From: Streptomyces sp. NBC_01210
GTDB lineage: Bacteria > Actinomycetota > Actinomycetes > Streptomycetales > Streptomycetaceae
Assembly: GCF_036010325.1 (NCBI RefSeq)
Contig: NZ_CP108549.1
Location: forward strand, 7,812,001 to 7,876,000
Direction of reading: 5' to 3'
Length of the DNA: 64,000 nucleotides
In this document: piece after piece, positions 8,751 through 18,269 of the stretch
Numbering within the stretch: position 1 is the first letter of the stretch
Layout: every line of letters starts with the position of its first letter
The notes under the pieces: generated by a model
Seen by the model: only the letters and a program-made list of their open reading frames with translations
The model's database searches: none
Told to the model about the DNA's origin: nothing
Program-made: the position numbers and the translations under genes

Positions 8751-9746
8751 GTGCGCATAGCCGTAACTGGTTCGATCGCAACGGACCACCTCATGGTCTT
8801 CCCCGGCCGGTTCACCGAGCAGCTCATCGCCGGCAGCCTCGACAAGGTCTCGCTCTCCTTTCTCGTCGAGGAGCTCGAGATCCGGCGCGGCGGCGTCGCA
8901 GCGAACATAGCCTTCGGCCTCGGCCGCCTGGGTCTTGGCCCGCACCTCGTCGGAGCGGTGGGCACGGACTTCGCCGACTACCAGGTCTGGCTCAAGGAGA
9001 ACGGCGTCGACACCGAGTCGGTGCACATCAGCGAGTCGCTGCACACCGCGCGCTTCGTGTGCACCACCGACGCGGACCACAACCAGATCGGCTCCTTCTA
9101 CGCCGGAGCCATGAGCGAAGCACGCACCATCGAACTGCGGCCGCTGCACGAGCGGGTCGGCGGCCTCGACCTGGTGGTGATCTCGCCCAACGATCCCGCG
9201 GCCATGGTCCGCCACACCCGCGAATGCACGCACCTCGGCCTGCGGTTTGCCGCCGACCCCTCGCAGCAGCTCGCGTTCATGCAACGCGACGACGTGCGCG
9301 AACTGCTCGCGGGACCCACCTATCTGTTCACCAATGAGTACGAGAGTGTGCTCATCCAGGAGAAGACCGGCTGGACCGAACAGCAGATCCTGGGCCGGGT
9401 GGGCACCTGGGTGACCACCCGGGGCGCGGACGGCGCACGCGTGGAAACAGCCGGGCGGCGGCCCATCGACGTACCGTCGGTCCCGCCGGTGGGCACGCCC
9501 GAACCGACCGGTGCCGGAGACGCCTTCCGGGCCGGCTTCCTCGCCGCCACTGCGTGGGGCCTCGGCCTGGAACGCGCAACGCAGTTGGGCAGCGCACTGG
9601 CCACCACCGTGCTGGAGACCACGGGCACGCAGCCGGACGAGCTGAACGGCGCCGGCCTGCTGGCCCGGGTACGCGGCACGTACGGCGCGGTGGCCGCCGC
9701 CGAACTGTCGGCGTATGTCACTCCGCACATGGCGGCAGCGGGATGA
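8751..9746 (+). CDS. adoK: PfkB-family adenosine kinase
   Basis: 331 residues. The N-terminus MRIAVTGSIATDHLM and the ATP/catalytic motif PTGAGDAFRAGFLAA (aspartate base in GAGD) mark a ribokinase-fold kinase. The start and spacing resemble actinobacterial adenosine kinase (AdoK type), which turns adenosine into AMP. GTG 8751 is preferred over GTG 8745 because AAGGAG at 8737-8742 is 8 nt from the former and only 2 nt from the latter. Position between metK and metH fits removal of the adenosine released by S-adenosylhomocysteine hydrolase, which pulls that reversible reaction forward. Its stop overlaps the metH start (ATGA). Confidence 0.88.
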   Translation: MRIAVTGSIATDHLMVFPGRFTEQLIAGSLDKVSLSFLVEELEIRRGGVAANIAFGLGRLGLGPHLVGAVGTDFADYQVWLKENGVDTESVHISESLHTARFVCTTDADHNQIGSFYAGAMSEARTIELRPLHERVGGLDLVVISPNDPAAMVRHTRECTHLGLRFAADPSQQLAFMQRDDVRELLAGPTYLFTNEYESVLIQEKTGWTEQQILGRVGTWVTTRGADGARVETAGRRPIDVPSVPPVGTPEPTGAGDAFRAGFLAATAWGLGLERATQLGSALATTVLETTGTQPDELNGAGLLARVRGTYGAVAAAELSAYVTPHMAAAG

Positions 9747-12700
9747 GCGCGGCCCGGATCGACGCCCTGCGTGAGGCGCTTGCCACGCGTGTGGTGGTGG
9801 CTGATGGTGCGATGGGCACGATGTTGCAGGCGCAGGATCCGACGCTTGAGGATTTTGAGAATCTCGAGGGGTGTAACGAGGTCCTCAATGTGACGCGTCC
9901 GGACATTGTGCGGTCGGTGCATGAGGAGTACTTCGCGGTCGGGGTGGACTGCGTGGAGACGAACACGTTCGGCGCAAATTTTGCTGCGTTGGCGGAGTAC
10001 GACATTCCCGGGCGGGTTTTCGAGCTGTCGGAGTCGGGGGCGCGGATCGCGCGTGAGGTGGCGGACGAGTTCACGGTGTCGAGTGGGCGGCAGCGGTGGG
10101 TGCTGGGTTCGATGGGGCCGGGTACGAAGCTGCCGACGCTGGGTCATGCGCCGTATGTGAAGCTGCGGGACGCCTACCAGCAGAACGCGGAGGGCATGAT
10201 CGCCGGTGGTGCGGATGCGCTGCTGGTGGAGACGACGCAGGATCTGCTGCAGACGAAGGCTGCGATTCTCGGTGCCCGGCGGGCTCTGGAGGCGACCGGC
10301 ACGAACCTTCCGGTCATCTGCTCGGTGACGGTGGAGACGACCGGGACGATGCTGCTGGGTTCGGAGATCGGTGCGGCGCTGACGGCGCTGGAGCCGCTGG
10401 GTATCGACATGATCGGGTTGAACTGCGCGACGGGTCCGGCGGAGATGAGTGAGCATCTGCGTTATCTGGCCCGGCACTCGCGGATCCCGCTGTCGTGCAT
10501 GCCCAATGCGGGTCTGCCGGTGCTGGGCAGGAACGGTGCGCACTATCCGCTGTCGGCGGGTGAGCTGGCGGATGCGCAGGAGACGTTCGTACGCGAATAC
10601 GGGCTGTCGCTGGTGGGTGGGTGCTGCGGTACGACGCCGGAGCATTTGCGTCAGGTTGTGGAGCGGGTGCGGGATCTGGTGCCCACGCGGCGTGAGCCGC
10701 GTCCGGAGCCGGGTGCCGCGTCGTTGTATCAGACGGTGCCGTTCCGTCAGGACACGGCGTATATGGCGATCGGTGAGCGGACGAACGCCAACGGCAGCAA
10801 GAAGTTCCGTGAGGCGATGCTGGAGGGCCGCTGGGACGACTGTGTCGAGATCGCGCGGGATCAGATCCGTGAGGGTGCGCACATGCTGGATCTGTGTGTG
10901 GACTATGTCGGGCGTGATGGTGTGGCGGACATGGAGGAGCTGGCGGGCCGGTTCGCGACCGCGTCCACGCTGCCGGTCGTGCTGGACTCGACGGAACTGG
11001 ATGTGCTGCGGGCGGGGTTGGAGAAGCTGGGTGGCCGTGCGGTCATCAACTCCGTCAACTATGAGGACGGTGACGGGCCCGAGTCGCGGTTCGCGAGGGT
11101 CACCGCGCTGGCCCGGGAGCATGGTGCCGCGTTGATCGCGCTGACCATCGATGAGGAGGGCCAGGCCCGTACGGTCGAGCACAAGGTCCAGGTCGCGGAG
11201 CGGCTCATTGAGGATCTGACCGGTAACTGGGGTGTGCTGGAGTCGGACATTCTCATCGACACGTTGACGTTCACGATCTGCACGGGTCAGGAGGAGTCCC
11301 GTAAGGACGGCATTGCCACGATCGGGGCCATTGGTGAGCTGAAGCGGCGTCATCCCGAGGTGCAGACGACGCTGGGTCTGTCGAATATTTCGTTCGGGCT
11401 GAATCCGGCGGCCCGTGTGGTGCTGAACTCGGTGTTCCTGGACGAGTGTGTGAAGGCGGGTCTGGATTCGGCGATCGTGCATGCGTCGAAGATCCTGCCG
11501 ATCGCCCGGCTGAAGGAGGAGGAGGTCCAGGTCGCGCTGGATCTGATCTACGACCGGCGTGCCGAGGGCTATGACCCCCTGCAGAGGCTCATGGAGCTGT
11601 TCGAGGGCGTCAATATGAAGTCGATGAAGGCGGGCAAGGCCGAGGAGCTGCTTGCGCTGCCGCTGGAGGAGCGGCTCAAGCGCCGCATCATCGATGGTGA
11701 GAAGAACGGCCTGGAGGCGGACCTGGATGAGGCGCTGGTCACGCGTCCGGCGCTGGAGATCGTCAACGACACGCTGCTGGACGGCATGAAGGTGGTCGGT
11801 GAGCTGTTCGGCTCGGGTCAGATGCAGCTGCCGTTCGTGTTGCAGTCGGCCGAGGTGATGAAGAACGCGGTGGCGTATCTCGAGCCGCACATGGAGAAGT
11901 CGGACGCGGACGGCAAGGGCACGATCGTGCTGGCCACGGTCCGCGGGGACGTCCATGACATCGGCAAGAACCTCGTCGACATCATCCTGTCCAACAACGG
12001 CTACAACGTGGTCAACCTGGGGATCAAGCAGCCGGTCTCGGCGATCCTGGAGGCCGCGGAGGAGCACCGGGCCGATGTGATCGGCATGTCGGGGCTGCTG
12101 GTGAAGTCCACGGTGATCATGAAGGAGAACCTGCAGGAACTCAACCAGCGCAAGCTGGCTGCCGACTACCCCGTCATCCTCGGCGGCGCCGCCCTGACCC
12201 GCGCCTATGTCGAACAGGATCTGCACGAGATCTACGAGGGCGAAGTCCGCTACGCGCGTGATGCGTTCGAGGGGCTGCGGCTGATGGACGCCCTCATCGG
12301 CATCAAGCGCGGCATCCCCGGGGCCGTCCTGCCCGAACTCAAGCAGCGCCGGGTGCGGGCCACCACGAACGCGGTGATCGAGGAACGCCCCGAGGAGGGT
12401 GCGGTCCGCTCCGATGTGGCCGTCGACAACCCGGTCCCCGCCCCGCCGTTCTGGGGCACGCGGGTGATCAAGGGCATCCAGCTGAAGGAGTACGCGTCCT
12501 GGCTGGACGAAGGCGCGCTGTTCAAGGGCCAGTGGGGGCTGAAGCAGGCCCGTACCGGCGATGGCCCGACCTACGACGAGCTGGTGGAGTCCGAGGGCCG
12601 GCCGCGGCTGCGGGGCTGGCTGGACCAGCTGCACACCCGCAACCTGCTGGAGGCGGCCGTGGTCTACGGCTACTTCCCCTGCGTGTCCAAGGGCGATGAT

Positions 12701-13240
12701 CTGATCCTGCTGAACGAGGACGGTTCCGAGCGGACCCGGTTCTCCTTCCCGCGTCAGCGCCGTGGCCGCCGGCTGTGTCTGGCGGACTTCTTCCGTCCCG
12801 AGGAGTCCGGCGAGAGGGACGTGGTGGGTCTGCAGGTCGTCACCGTCGGCTCCAGGATCGGTGAGGCGACCGCCGAACTCTTCGCGTCCGACTCCTACCG
12901 TGACTACCTCGAACTGCACGGCCTGTCCGTGCAGCTGGCCGAGGCACTGGCCGAATACTGGCACGCCCGGGTCCGTGCGGAGCTCGGTTTCGCCGGCGAG
13001 GACCCCGCCGATGTGGAAGACATGTTCGCGCTGAAGTACCGGGGCGCCCGTTTCTCGCTCGGCTACGGCGCCTGCCCGGATCTGGAGGACCGCGCGAAGA
13101 TCGCGACCCTGCTGGAGCCCGAGCGGATCGGTGTCCAGCTGTCCGAGGAATTCCAGCTCCACCCGGAACAGTCCACCGACGCCATCGTCATCCACCACCC
13201 CGAAGCCAAGTACTTCAACACGGGAGGGTCTCGATGGTGA
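9743..13240 (+). CDS. metH: Cobalamin-dependent methionine synthase
   Basis: 1165 residues, a full four-module MetH. The homocysteine domain (about 10-310) has the zinc cysteines in GLNCATGP and GGCCGTTP. The folate domain starts with [13 protein letters not shown] near 350. The B12 domain shows [12 protein letters not shown] near 735 (the His is the lower cobalt ligand). The reactivation domain carries [18 protein letters not shown] near 1100 for SAM binding. It methylates homocysteine with methyl-folate. It is coupled to adoK by ATGA and overlaps metF by 7 bp. Codon choice is odd: up to about 12,100 many codons end in G or T (GCG, GTG, CGT, GGT), then C-ending codons take over, suggesting mosaic ancestry. 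Confidence 0.96.
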   Translation: MSAARIDALREALATRVVVADGAMGTMLQAQDPTLEDFENLEGCNEVLNVTRPDIVRSVHEEYFAVGVDCVETNTFGANFAALAEYDIPGRVFELSESGARIAREVADEFTVSSGRQRWVLGSMGPGTKLPTLGHAPYVKLRDAYQQNAEGMIAGGADALLVETTQDLLQTKAAILGARRALEATGTNLPVICSVTVETTGTMLLGSEIGAALTALEPLGIDMIGLNCATGPAEMSEHLRYLARHSRIPLSCMPNAGLPVLGRNGAHYPLSAGELADAQETFVREYGLSLVGGCCGTTPEHLRQVVERVRDLVPTRREPRPEPGAASLYQTVPFRQDTAYMAIGERTNANGSKKFREAMLEGRWDDCVEIARDQIREGAHMLDLCVDYVGRDGVADMEELAGRFATASTLPVVLDSTELDVLRAGLEKLGGRAVINSVNYEDGDGPESRFARVTALAREHGAALIALTIDEEGQARTVEHKVQVAERLIEDLTGNWGVLESDILIDTLTFTICTGQEESRKDGIATIGAIGELKRRHPEVQTTLGLSNISFGLNPAARVVLNSVFLDECVKAGLDSAIVHASKILPIARLKEEEVQVALDLIYDRRAEGYDPLQRLMELFEGVNMKSMKAGKAEELLALPLEERLKRRIIDGEKNGLEADLDEALVTRPALEIVNDTLLDGMKVVGELFGSGQMQLPFVLQSAEVMKNAVAYLEPHMEKSDADGKGTIVLATVRGDVHDIGKNLVDIILSNNGYNVVNLGIKQPVSAILEAAEEHRADVIGMSGLLVKSTVIMKENLQELNQRKLAADYPVILGGAALTRAYVEQDLHEIYEGEVRYARDAFEGLRLMDALIGIKRGIPGAVLPELKQRRVRATTNAVIEERPEEGAVRSDVAVDNPVPAPPFWGTRVIKGIQLKEYASWLDEGALFKGQWGLKQARTGDGPTYDELVESEGRPRLRGWLDQLHTRNLLEAAVVYGYFPCVSKGDDLILLNEDGSERTRFSFPRQRRGRRLCLADFFRPEESGERDVVGLQVVTVGSRIGEATAELFASDSYRDYLELHGLSVQLAEALAEYWHARVRAELGFAGEDPADVEDMFALKYRGARFSLGYGACPDLEDRAKIATLLEPERIGVQLSEEFQLHPEQSTDAIVIHHPEAKYFNTGGSRW

Positions 13241-14139
13241 CGACTCTGCGGGACGTTCTCGCGGCGGGGGAGCGTTCGTACTCCTTCGAGTTCTTTCCGC
13301 CCAAGACCGACGTGGGTGAAGAACGGCTCTGGGACGCCATCCGCCGGATCGAGTCCCTGTCGCCCGCCTTCGTCTCGGTGACGTACGGCGCAGGCGGTTC
13401 GTCCCGGGACCGTACCGTCGCGGTGACCAAGAAGATCGCCACCCTGACGACCCTTCGCCCGGTGGCCCATCTCACCGCCGTGGGCCACTCGGTGGCCGAA
13501 CTGCGGCACATCATCGGCCAGTACGCGGACGCGGGCATTCGCGACGTCCTCGCGCTGCGCGGCGACCCGCCGGGTGACCCGAAGGGCACCTGGGTCTCCC
13601 ATCCCCAGGGGCTTACGTACGCAAGGGAACTGGTCGAACTGGTCCGTGAGTTGGGTGACTTCAGCGTGGGAGTGGCGGCGTTCCCGGAGCGTCATCCCCG
13701 GTCGCCGGACTGGGACACCGACATCCGGCACTTCGCGGCCAAGTGCCGTGCGGGCGCCGACTACGCCATCACCCAGATGTTCTTCGACGTCGAGTACTAC
13801 CTGAGGCTGCGCGACCGGGCGGCGGCTGCGGGATGTGACACCCCGATCATTCCCGAGATCATGCCGGCGACCGACTACCGGCAGATCCGCCGCTTCGCCG
13901 AACTCAGCGACGCGGCCTTCCCGGAGGAGCTCGCCGGACGACTTCATGCCGCCCGGGACAACCCGGAGGAAGCTCATCGGATCGGTGTCGACCACGCGAT
14001 CGCGATGGCGGAGCGCCTGCTCGACGAAGGCGCTCCGGGCCTGCACTACATCACCCTGAACCGATCGCCTGCGACGGTGGAGATACACCGGGGCGTCAGG
14101 AAGACGAGGAGTACCCATGCCCTCTCAGTCCGCCACTGA
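13234..14139 (+). CDS. metF: Methylenetetrahydrofolate reductase
   Basis: 301 residues, normal MetF length. It reduces 5,10-methylene-THF to 5-methyl-THF with FAD, supplying the methyl group for MetH. Signatures: [19 protein letters not shown] (with the catalytic Glu), [26 protein letters not shown] and the C-terminal [12 protein letters not shown]. The start overlaps the metH end by 7 bp, and its last 23 bp contain the ribosome-binding site and start of ahcY, so the three genes are tightly coupled. The C-terminal extension ([14 protein letters not shown]) is simply the stretch that overlaps ahcY. Confidence 0.95.
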   Translation: MVTTLRDVLAAGERSYSFEFFPPKTDVGEERLWDAIRRIESLSPAFVSVTYGAGGSSRDRTVAVTKKIATLTTLRPVAHLTAVGHSVAELRHIIGQYADAGIRDVLALRGDPPGDPKGTWVSHPQGLTYARELVELVRELGDFSVGVAAFPERHPRSPDWDTDIRHFAAKCRAGADYAITQMFFDVEYYLRLRDRAAAAGCDTPIIPEIMPATDYRQIRRFAELSDAAFPEELAGRLHAARDNPEEAHRIGVDHAIAMAERLLDEGAPGLHYITLNRSPATVEIHRGVRKTRSTHALSVRH

Positions 14140-15571
14140 CTTCAAGGTGGCCGACCTTTCCCTCGCGGAGTTCGGTCGCAAGGAGATCACTCTTGCCGAG
14201 CATGAGATGCCCGGTCTGATGTCGATCCGTAGGGAGTACGCCGCCGCTCAGCCGTTGGCGGGTGCCCGGATCACGGGTTCGCTGCATATGACGGTGCAGA
14301 CGGCCGTGCTGATCGAGACTCTGGTCGCGCTGGGCGCCGAGGTGCGCTGGGCGTCGTGCAACATCTTCTCCACCCAGGACCACGCGGCCGCGGCGATCGC
14401 GGTCGGGCCGGCCGGCACGCCTCAGGCTCCGGCCGGTGTTCCGGTGTTCGCGTGGAAGGGGGAGACGCTTCAGGAGTACTGGTGGTGCACGGAGCAGGCG
14501 CTGACCTGGCCCAACACGCCCACCGGCGGCCCGAACATGATCCTGGACGACGGCGGGGATGCCACCTTGCTGGTCCACAAGGGTGTGGAGTTCGAGAAGG
14601 CCAGCTCGGCCCCGGACCCCTCGACGGCGGACAGTGAGGAGTACGGGCACATCCTGACGCTGCTCAACCGCACCCTGGCCGAGGCGCCGCAGAAGTGGAC
14701 GCAGCTTGCCTCGGAGATCCGTGGTGTGACGGAGGAGACCACGACCGGTGTGCACCGGCTGTACGAGATGCACCGGGACGGCACGCTGCTGTTCCCGGCG
14801 ATCAACGTGAACGACGCCGTGACCAAGTCGAAGTTCGACAACAAGTACGGCTGCCGGCACTCGCTGATCGACGGTATCAACCGGGCCACCGATGTCCTGA
14901 TCGGCGGCAAGACGGCGGTCGTGTGCGGCTACGGCGATGTGGGCAAGGGCTGCGCGGAGTCGCTGCGCGGTCAGGGTGCCCGGGTGATCGTGACGGAGAT
15001 CGACCCGATCTGTGCGCTGCAGGCGGCGATGGACGGCTACCAGGTGACTACGCTGGAGGAGGTGGTGGAGACGGCGGACATCTTCATCACCACGACCGGT
15101 AACAAGGACATCATCCTGGCTTCGGACATGGCCAGGATGAAGCACCAGGCGATCGTGGGGAACATCGGTCACTTCGACAACGAGCTCGACATGGCCGGCC
15201 TGGCCGCCGTCCCCGGTGTCGTGAAGGACGAGGTCAAGCCGCAGGTGCACACCTGGACCTTCCCGGACGGCAAGGTCCTGATCGTGCTGTCGGAGGGCCG
15301 GCTGCTGAACCTGGGCAACGCGACGGGTCATCCCTCGTTCGTGATGTCGAACAGCTTCGCGGACCAGACGCTGGCCCAGATCGAGCTGTTCACCAAGCCC
15401 GAGGAGTACCCGACCGACGTGTATGTGCTGCCCAAGCACCTGGACGAGAGGGTCGCCCGGCTCCACCTGGACGCGCTCGGCGTGAAGCTGACCACGCTCC
15501 GCCCCGAGCAGGCCGCCTACATCGGCGTCGAGGTCGAGGGCCCGTACAAGCCCGACCACTACCGCTACTGA
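14117..15571 (+). CDS. ahcY: S-adenosyl-L-homocysteine hydrolase
   Basis: 484 residues, the long bacterial form. It splits S-adenosylhomocysteine into adenosine and homocysteine using bound NAD. Signatures: [18 protein letters not shown], the NAD-binding loop [30 protein letters not shown] and the C-terminal KPDHYRY that closes the neighbouring NAD site. The ATG has a GAGGAG site inside the end of metF and a 23-bp overlap. Last gene of the operon, followed at once by a strong terminator. With metH, metF, metK and adoK it completes a local SAM cycle. Confidence 0.96.
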   Translation: MPSQSATDFKVADLSLAEFGRKEITLAEHEMPGLMSIRREYAAAQPLAGARITGSLHMTVQTAVLIETLVALGAEVRWASCNIFSTQDHAAAAIAVGPAGTPQAPAGVPVFAWKGETLQEYWWCTEQALTWPNTPTGGPNMILDDGGDATLLVHKGVEFEKASSAPDPSTADSEEYGHILTLLNRTLAEAPQKWTQLASEIRGVTEETTTGVHRLYEMHRDGTLLFPAINVNDAVTKSKFDNKYGCRHSLIDGINRATDVLIGGKTAVVCGYGDVGKGCAESLRGQGARVIVTEIDPICALQAAMDGYQVTTLEEVVETADIFITTTGNKDIILASDMARMKHQAIVGNIGHFDNELDMAGLAAVPGVVKDEVKPQVHTWTFPDGKVLIVLSEGRLLNLGNATGHPSFVMSNSFADQTLAQIELFTKPEEYPTDVYVLPKHLDERVARLHLDALGVKLTTLRPEQAAYIGVEVEGPYKPDHYRY

Positions 15572-15597
15572 TCGACTACGGAGGCTGATCCACCCCG

Positions 15598-15640
15598 AAG
15601 ACCAGGCCCCCGCCCATCCCCCGGGTGGGGGCCTGATCTT
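15598..15640 (+). terminator. Hairpin terminator after ahcY
   Basis: Two 18-nt arms, 15598-15615 and 15623-15640, pair with only two imperfect positions that become wobble or mismatch, around a 7-nt loop. A run of T follows (15639-15642). It lies 27 nt after the ahcY stop and closes the SAM-cycle operon. Confidence 0.85.
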
Positions 15641-15642
15641 TT

Positions 15643-15674
15643 CCCGCTTACCCGCTTACCCGCTTACCCGCTTT
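15643..15674. repeat. 8-bp tandem repeat, four copies
   Basis: Four consecutive copies of CCCGCTTA (the fourth ends in T), directly behind the terminator. Slippage-prone simple repeat with no coding role seen. Confidence 0.9.
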
Positions 15675-15717
15675 CCCGCGCCCCGCCCATGCCCTCACTG
15701 GCCGTCAGCACCGGCCG

Positions 15718-16011
15718 TCAGCGCATCGACGCGACGGCCCACTCCGAGGCCACTGCCACTGCGACGCCGACCCCCAGCACCGCCGTGGCCACGCGCGTAC
15801 GTCCCTGTCGGCTGAGCACGAGCGCGCTGCCCGAGAGGATCAGCGCGATGCCGTAGAAGCCCATGGTCAGCACCGAGTGCGTGCTGCCGAGCCGCAGCAC
15901 CAGGGTGGCGCCCACAGCGATCATGATGACCGCGGAGAGAGCTATCCGTATGCGGCGTGCCTGACGTGGTGTGAGCCCCTGCCGCTCCGGGCTCGAATTG
16001 GCTTCTGACAT
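15718..16011 (-). CDS. Small two- to three-helix membrane protein, function unknown
   Basis: 97 residues. A basic N-terminus (TPRQARRIRIALS) is followed by hydrophobic segments at about 24-40, 47-66 and 76-93. Similar short membrane proteins are common in streptomycetes without assigned roles. ATG start; no strong ribosome-binding site stands out. It lies alone between the ahcY terminator and the next leftward pair, so context gives no clue. It could be a DUF3188/DUF-type protein, but I cannot assign one. Confidence 0.65.
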   Translation of the reverse strand: MSEANSSPERQGLTPRQARRIRIALSAVIMIAVGATLVLRLGSTHSVLTMGFYGIALILSGSALVLSRQGRTRVATAVLGVGVAVAVASEWAVASMR

Positions 16012-16075
16012 GCCCGAAGACTAGCCGTCGCGTCTCCGCGGGGGCCGCACCGGGCCGACTTGTGATCCGCTCAGG

Positions 16076-16492
16076 TCACGCACCGCGCGCACTGCCGACC
16101 TCGGCCGCCCACAGCGGCGCGATGCCGGTGAGTTGGCAGGCCATCAGATAGAGGGGGATCGGCGGGGTGTAGGGGCTGGTGCCGTCGGGCCGGCGGATCA
16201 GTCGCGGTTTCGTCGCCGGTACATAGGCACCGCGGGCGTAGTGCGAGGGCAGCGGCCAGGTCAGCTCGAGGTCCGAGCCGGCGGGCACGATCCACCACCA
16301 CCAGTCATTGTCCGCGAATACACAGCCGTTCCGCGGCAGACGCCCAAGGAGCCGGAATCCGTACCGGGCGGGCACGCCCACGGCGTCGCAGCCCAGCGTG
16401 GCCTGCAGCGCGGGCGGCAGAATCAGCCTGGTCATCCGGCGCTCGCCGGCACGTCGGCCGCCCCGCGAGAGGAAGACGGCCAGGTTCTTCAT
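16076..16492 (-). CDS. Conserved hypothetical protein of the ATP-binding/XRE locus
   Basis: 138 residues with no catalytic motif I recognise. A run of four tryptophans (DNDWWWWIVPAGSD) stands mid-protein, followed by WPLPSHYARGAYVP and PPIPLYLMACQLTG. The ATG overlaps the stop of the upstream ATP-binding gene (ATGA), so both are translated from one message. Proteins of this type recur beside anti-sigma-like ATPases in streptomycetes, which suggests a regulatory locus, but function is unknown. An internal ATG (MTRLILPP) would shorten it by about 21 residues. Confidence 0.7.
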   Translation of the reverse strand: MKNLAVFLSRGGRRAGERRMTRLILPPALQATLGCDAVGVPARYGFRLLGRLPRNGCVFADNDWWWWIVPAGSDLELTWPLPSHYARGAYVPATKPRLIRRPDGTSPYTPPIPLYLMACQLTGIAPLWAAEVGSARGA

Positions 16493-16980
16493 CGTGGACT
16501 CTCCGACCAGTACGGCACTTCCGTTCCGTACGGCAGTTCGTCCTCGTGCGGCAGTTCGGCCCACACCATGCGGCCCGGGCCGAGGTGCGACTCGTGCGAA
16601 CCCCAGGCGCTGCTCAGGGATTCGACCAGCAGCAGCCCGCGTCCGCGTTCCTCGTCGATGGCGCGGCACACATGCGGGCCGGTGGGTGCGGAACCCTGGT
16701 CGTGCACGCTGATGCGCAAGCGCTCAATGCCGTTGAGCAGTTCGCAGGCGACCAGATGACCGGCGGTGTGCACGACCGCGTTGGTGACCAGTTCGGAGAT
16801 GACCAGCATCGCCGTTTCGTGGATATCGCCGCCTATGCCCCAGTGGTGCAGCCGCTGGCGGGCGAGCTTTCTGGCACTGGCGACAAATTCGACGCGCGCC
16901 GGTAGCTCGAAGCCGTACCGGTGATGAGGAGCCCCCAAGCACGGGTTTAGGTGCCATGGAGTGAGCGCGTCACGGTTCAC
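16489..16980 (-). CDS. RsbW/SpoIIAB-like ATP-binding regulator
   Basis: 163 residues from GTG 16980. It carries a GHKL ATPase fold as in anti-sigma serine kinases: ARKLARQRLHHW, then the N-box region MLVISELVTNAVVHTAG, the G1 motif VHDQGSAP and a late RGRGLLLVESLSSAWG. Streptomycetes hold dozens of such stand-alone ATPases, several paired with XRE-DUF397 genes as here. The start is uncertain; in-frame upstream ATGs would extend into the intergenic operator, which I consider less likely. It is divergent from the XRE regulator, with the inverted repeat 17019-17043 between them. Confidence 0.8.
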   Translation of the reverse strand: MNRDALTPWHLNPCLGAPHHRYGFELPARVEFVASARKLARQRLHHWGIGGDIHETAMLVISELVTNAVVHTAGHLVACELLNGIERLRISVHDQGSAPTGPHVCRAIDEERGRGLLLVESLSSAWGSHESHLGPGRMVWAELPHEDELPYGTEVPYWSESPR

Positions 16981-17018
16981 ACGGCCACTCTCTCCCTGCA
17001 GGACGCACATTGGCAAGA

Positions 17019-17043
17019 CCCACTCTGAAAATTGCAGAGTGGG
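17019..17043. promoter_or_regulatory. 9-bp inverted repeat, likely operator of the XRE regulator
   Basis: CCCACTCTG (17019-17027) and CAGAGTGGG (17035-17043) are perfect inverted arms separated by a 7-nt AT-rich spacer. They lie between the divergent ATP-binding gene and the XRE regulator gene, about 60 nt from the XRE start. Best read as the binding site for the regulator or a paralogue. Confidence 0.65.
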
Positions 17044-17104
17044 CATATTCATCACTGCGGGGGCGTGGCAGACTGCTCGCAACAGCACAGGGGGAGGTCT
17101 GGGA

Positions 17105-17965
17105 GTGAGCGAACCGCGGTCCGCCCCAACCGTGGGTCAGGTCGTTCTCGGTAAGCGCTTGCAGGATCTGCGGGAGCGGGCCGGTCTCAGGCGTGAAGAG
17201 GCCGCCAAGGTGCTGCGTGTCGCCGCGGGCACGATCCGCAGGATGGAGACGGCCGAGGTCGCGCTGAAAATCCCTTATGTCCAGCTTCTGTTGAGCGCAT
17301 ACGGGATCACGGACGACGAGGCGCGCGGCTTTATCGAGCTGGCCGAAGAGGCCAATAGGCCGGGCTGGTGGCAGCGCTTCCATGACGTACTGCCGGGCTG
17401 GTTCAGCATGTACGTCAGCCTGGAGGGCGCGGCCAGCCTCATCCGCGCGTACGAACCGCACTTTGTGCCCGGTCTGCTGCAGACGGAGGACTACGCCCGG
17501 GCGATCATGCTCGGCGGAGCCGTCGGGCGGACCGATCCGGCGGACATCGAGCGCCATGTGGCGCTGCGGATGGAACGCCAGTCCCTGCTCACCGGACCAG
17601 GCGCCCCCAGACTCTGGGTGATCATGGACGAGACGGTGTTCCGCAGGCCCGTCGGCGGTCCCGGCGTCATGCGGGCGCAGATCGACCGGTTGCTCGAAGG
17701 TGCCGAACTGCCCCATGTCACTCTGCAGATAGCGGAGTTCGCGACCGGACACCACCCCGGCACCTATGGGCCGTTCGTCCTCTTCCGGTTCGCCGTCCCC
17801 GAGCTCCCGGACATGGTCTACAGCGAGTATCTGACCGGCGCCGTCTATCTGGACGCGCGCCCCGAGGTCGCATCGCATCTTGAGGTCCTGGACCGCATGG
17901 CTGCGCAGGCCGCGACTGCACAACGTACGAAGGAGATCCTCAGGGATCTCCGCGAGGAGCTGTGA
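17105..17965 (+). CDS. XRE-family regulator with DUF5753 (WhiJ-like)
   Basis: 286 residues. A Cro/C1 helix-turn-helix occupies about 15-70 (LGKRLQDLRERAGLRREEAA then VAAGTIRRMETAEVAL). The DUF5753 domain follows (about 90-280) with FVPGLLQTEDYARAIM, VWVIMDET-type core and LQIAEFATGHHPG. Start GTG 17105 has a GGGGGAGG site 7 nt upstream; the frame is open further upstream but passes through the operator. The family (WhiJ and relatives) controls development or antibiotic onset, usually with a DUF397 partner, which follows with no gap. Confidence 0.88.
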   Translation: MSEPRSAPTVGQVVLGKRLQDLRERAGLRREEAAKVLRVAAGTIRRMETAEVALKIPYVQLLLSAYGITDDEARGFIELAEEANRPGWWQRFHDVLPGWFSMYVSLEGAASLIRAYEPHFVPGLLQTEDYARAIMLGGAVGRTDPADIERHVALRMERQSLLTGPGAPRLWVIMDETVFRRPVGGPGVMRAQIDRLLEGAELPHVTLQIAEFATGHHPGTYGPFVLFRFAVPELPDMVYSEYLTGAVYLDARPEVASHLEVLDRMAAQAATAQRTKEILRDLREEL

Positions 17966-18202
17966 ATGGATCGCATATACAACGGCATGCCCGCGGCCGA
18001 GCTGGGTGCCGAGGGCTGGCACAAGCCGTGGAGCGGCGGCAATGGCGGCAACTGCTTCGAGACCATGAAGCTCGCCGACGGCAGGGTCGCGGTGCGTCAG
18101 TCCGCCGACCCCGACGGCCCCGCGCTGATCTACACCTCCGGCGAGATCGCCGCGTTCATTCAGGGGGCCAAGTCGGGGAAGGCGGACTTTCTTCTCACCT
18201 GA
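17966..18202 (+). CDS. DUF397 small regulatory partner
   Basis: 78 residues; ATG immediately follows the TGA of the XRE gene. The DUF397 core is seen in WHKPWSGGNGGNCFETMKLA, then VAVRQSADPDGPALIYTSGE and AAFIQGAKSGKADFLL. Such proteins (AbaA-orfD/WhiJ-associated) are thought to modulate the XRE partner. Length and order are typical. With the divergent ATP-binding gene this completes the three-part module found many times in streptomycete genomes. Confidence 0.88.
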   Translation: MDRIYNGMPAAELGAEGWHKPWSGGNGGNCFETMKLADGRVAVRQSADPDGPALIYTSGEIAAFIQGAKSGKADFLLT

Positions 18203-18269
18203 TTCCTCGGCCGCCGCTCATCGGCCGGGACACGGGGAGCGATGTGCGGGCGTCGCCCGCAAGGCCTGG

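Noticed and set aside
9320..13198. 1292-codon minus frame under metH
   Set aside because: Antisense shadow of metH, rich in Arg/His/Gln with no family similarity.
15643..15674. Direct repeats considered as a CRISPR array
   Set aside because: Units are 8 bp with no spacers; simple tandem repeat. No CRISPR array was seen anywhere in the window.
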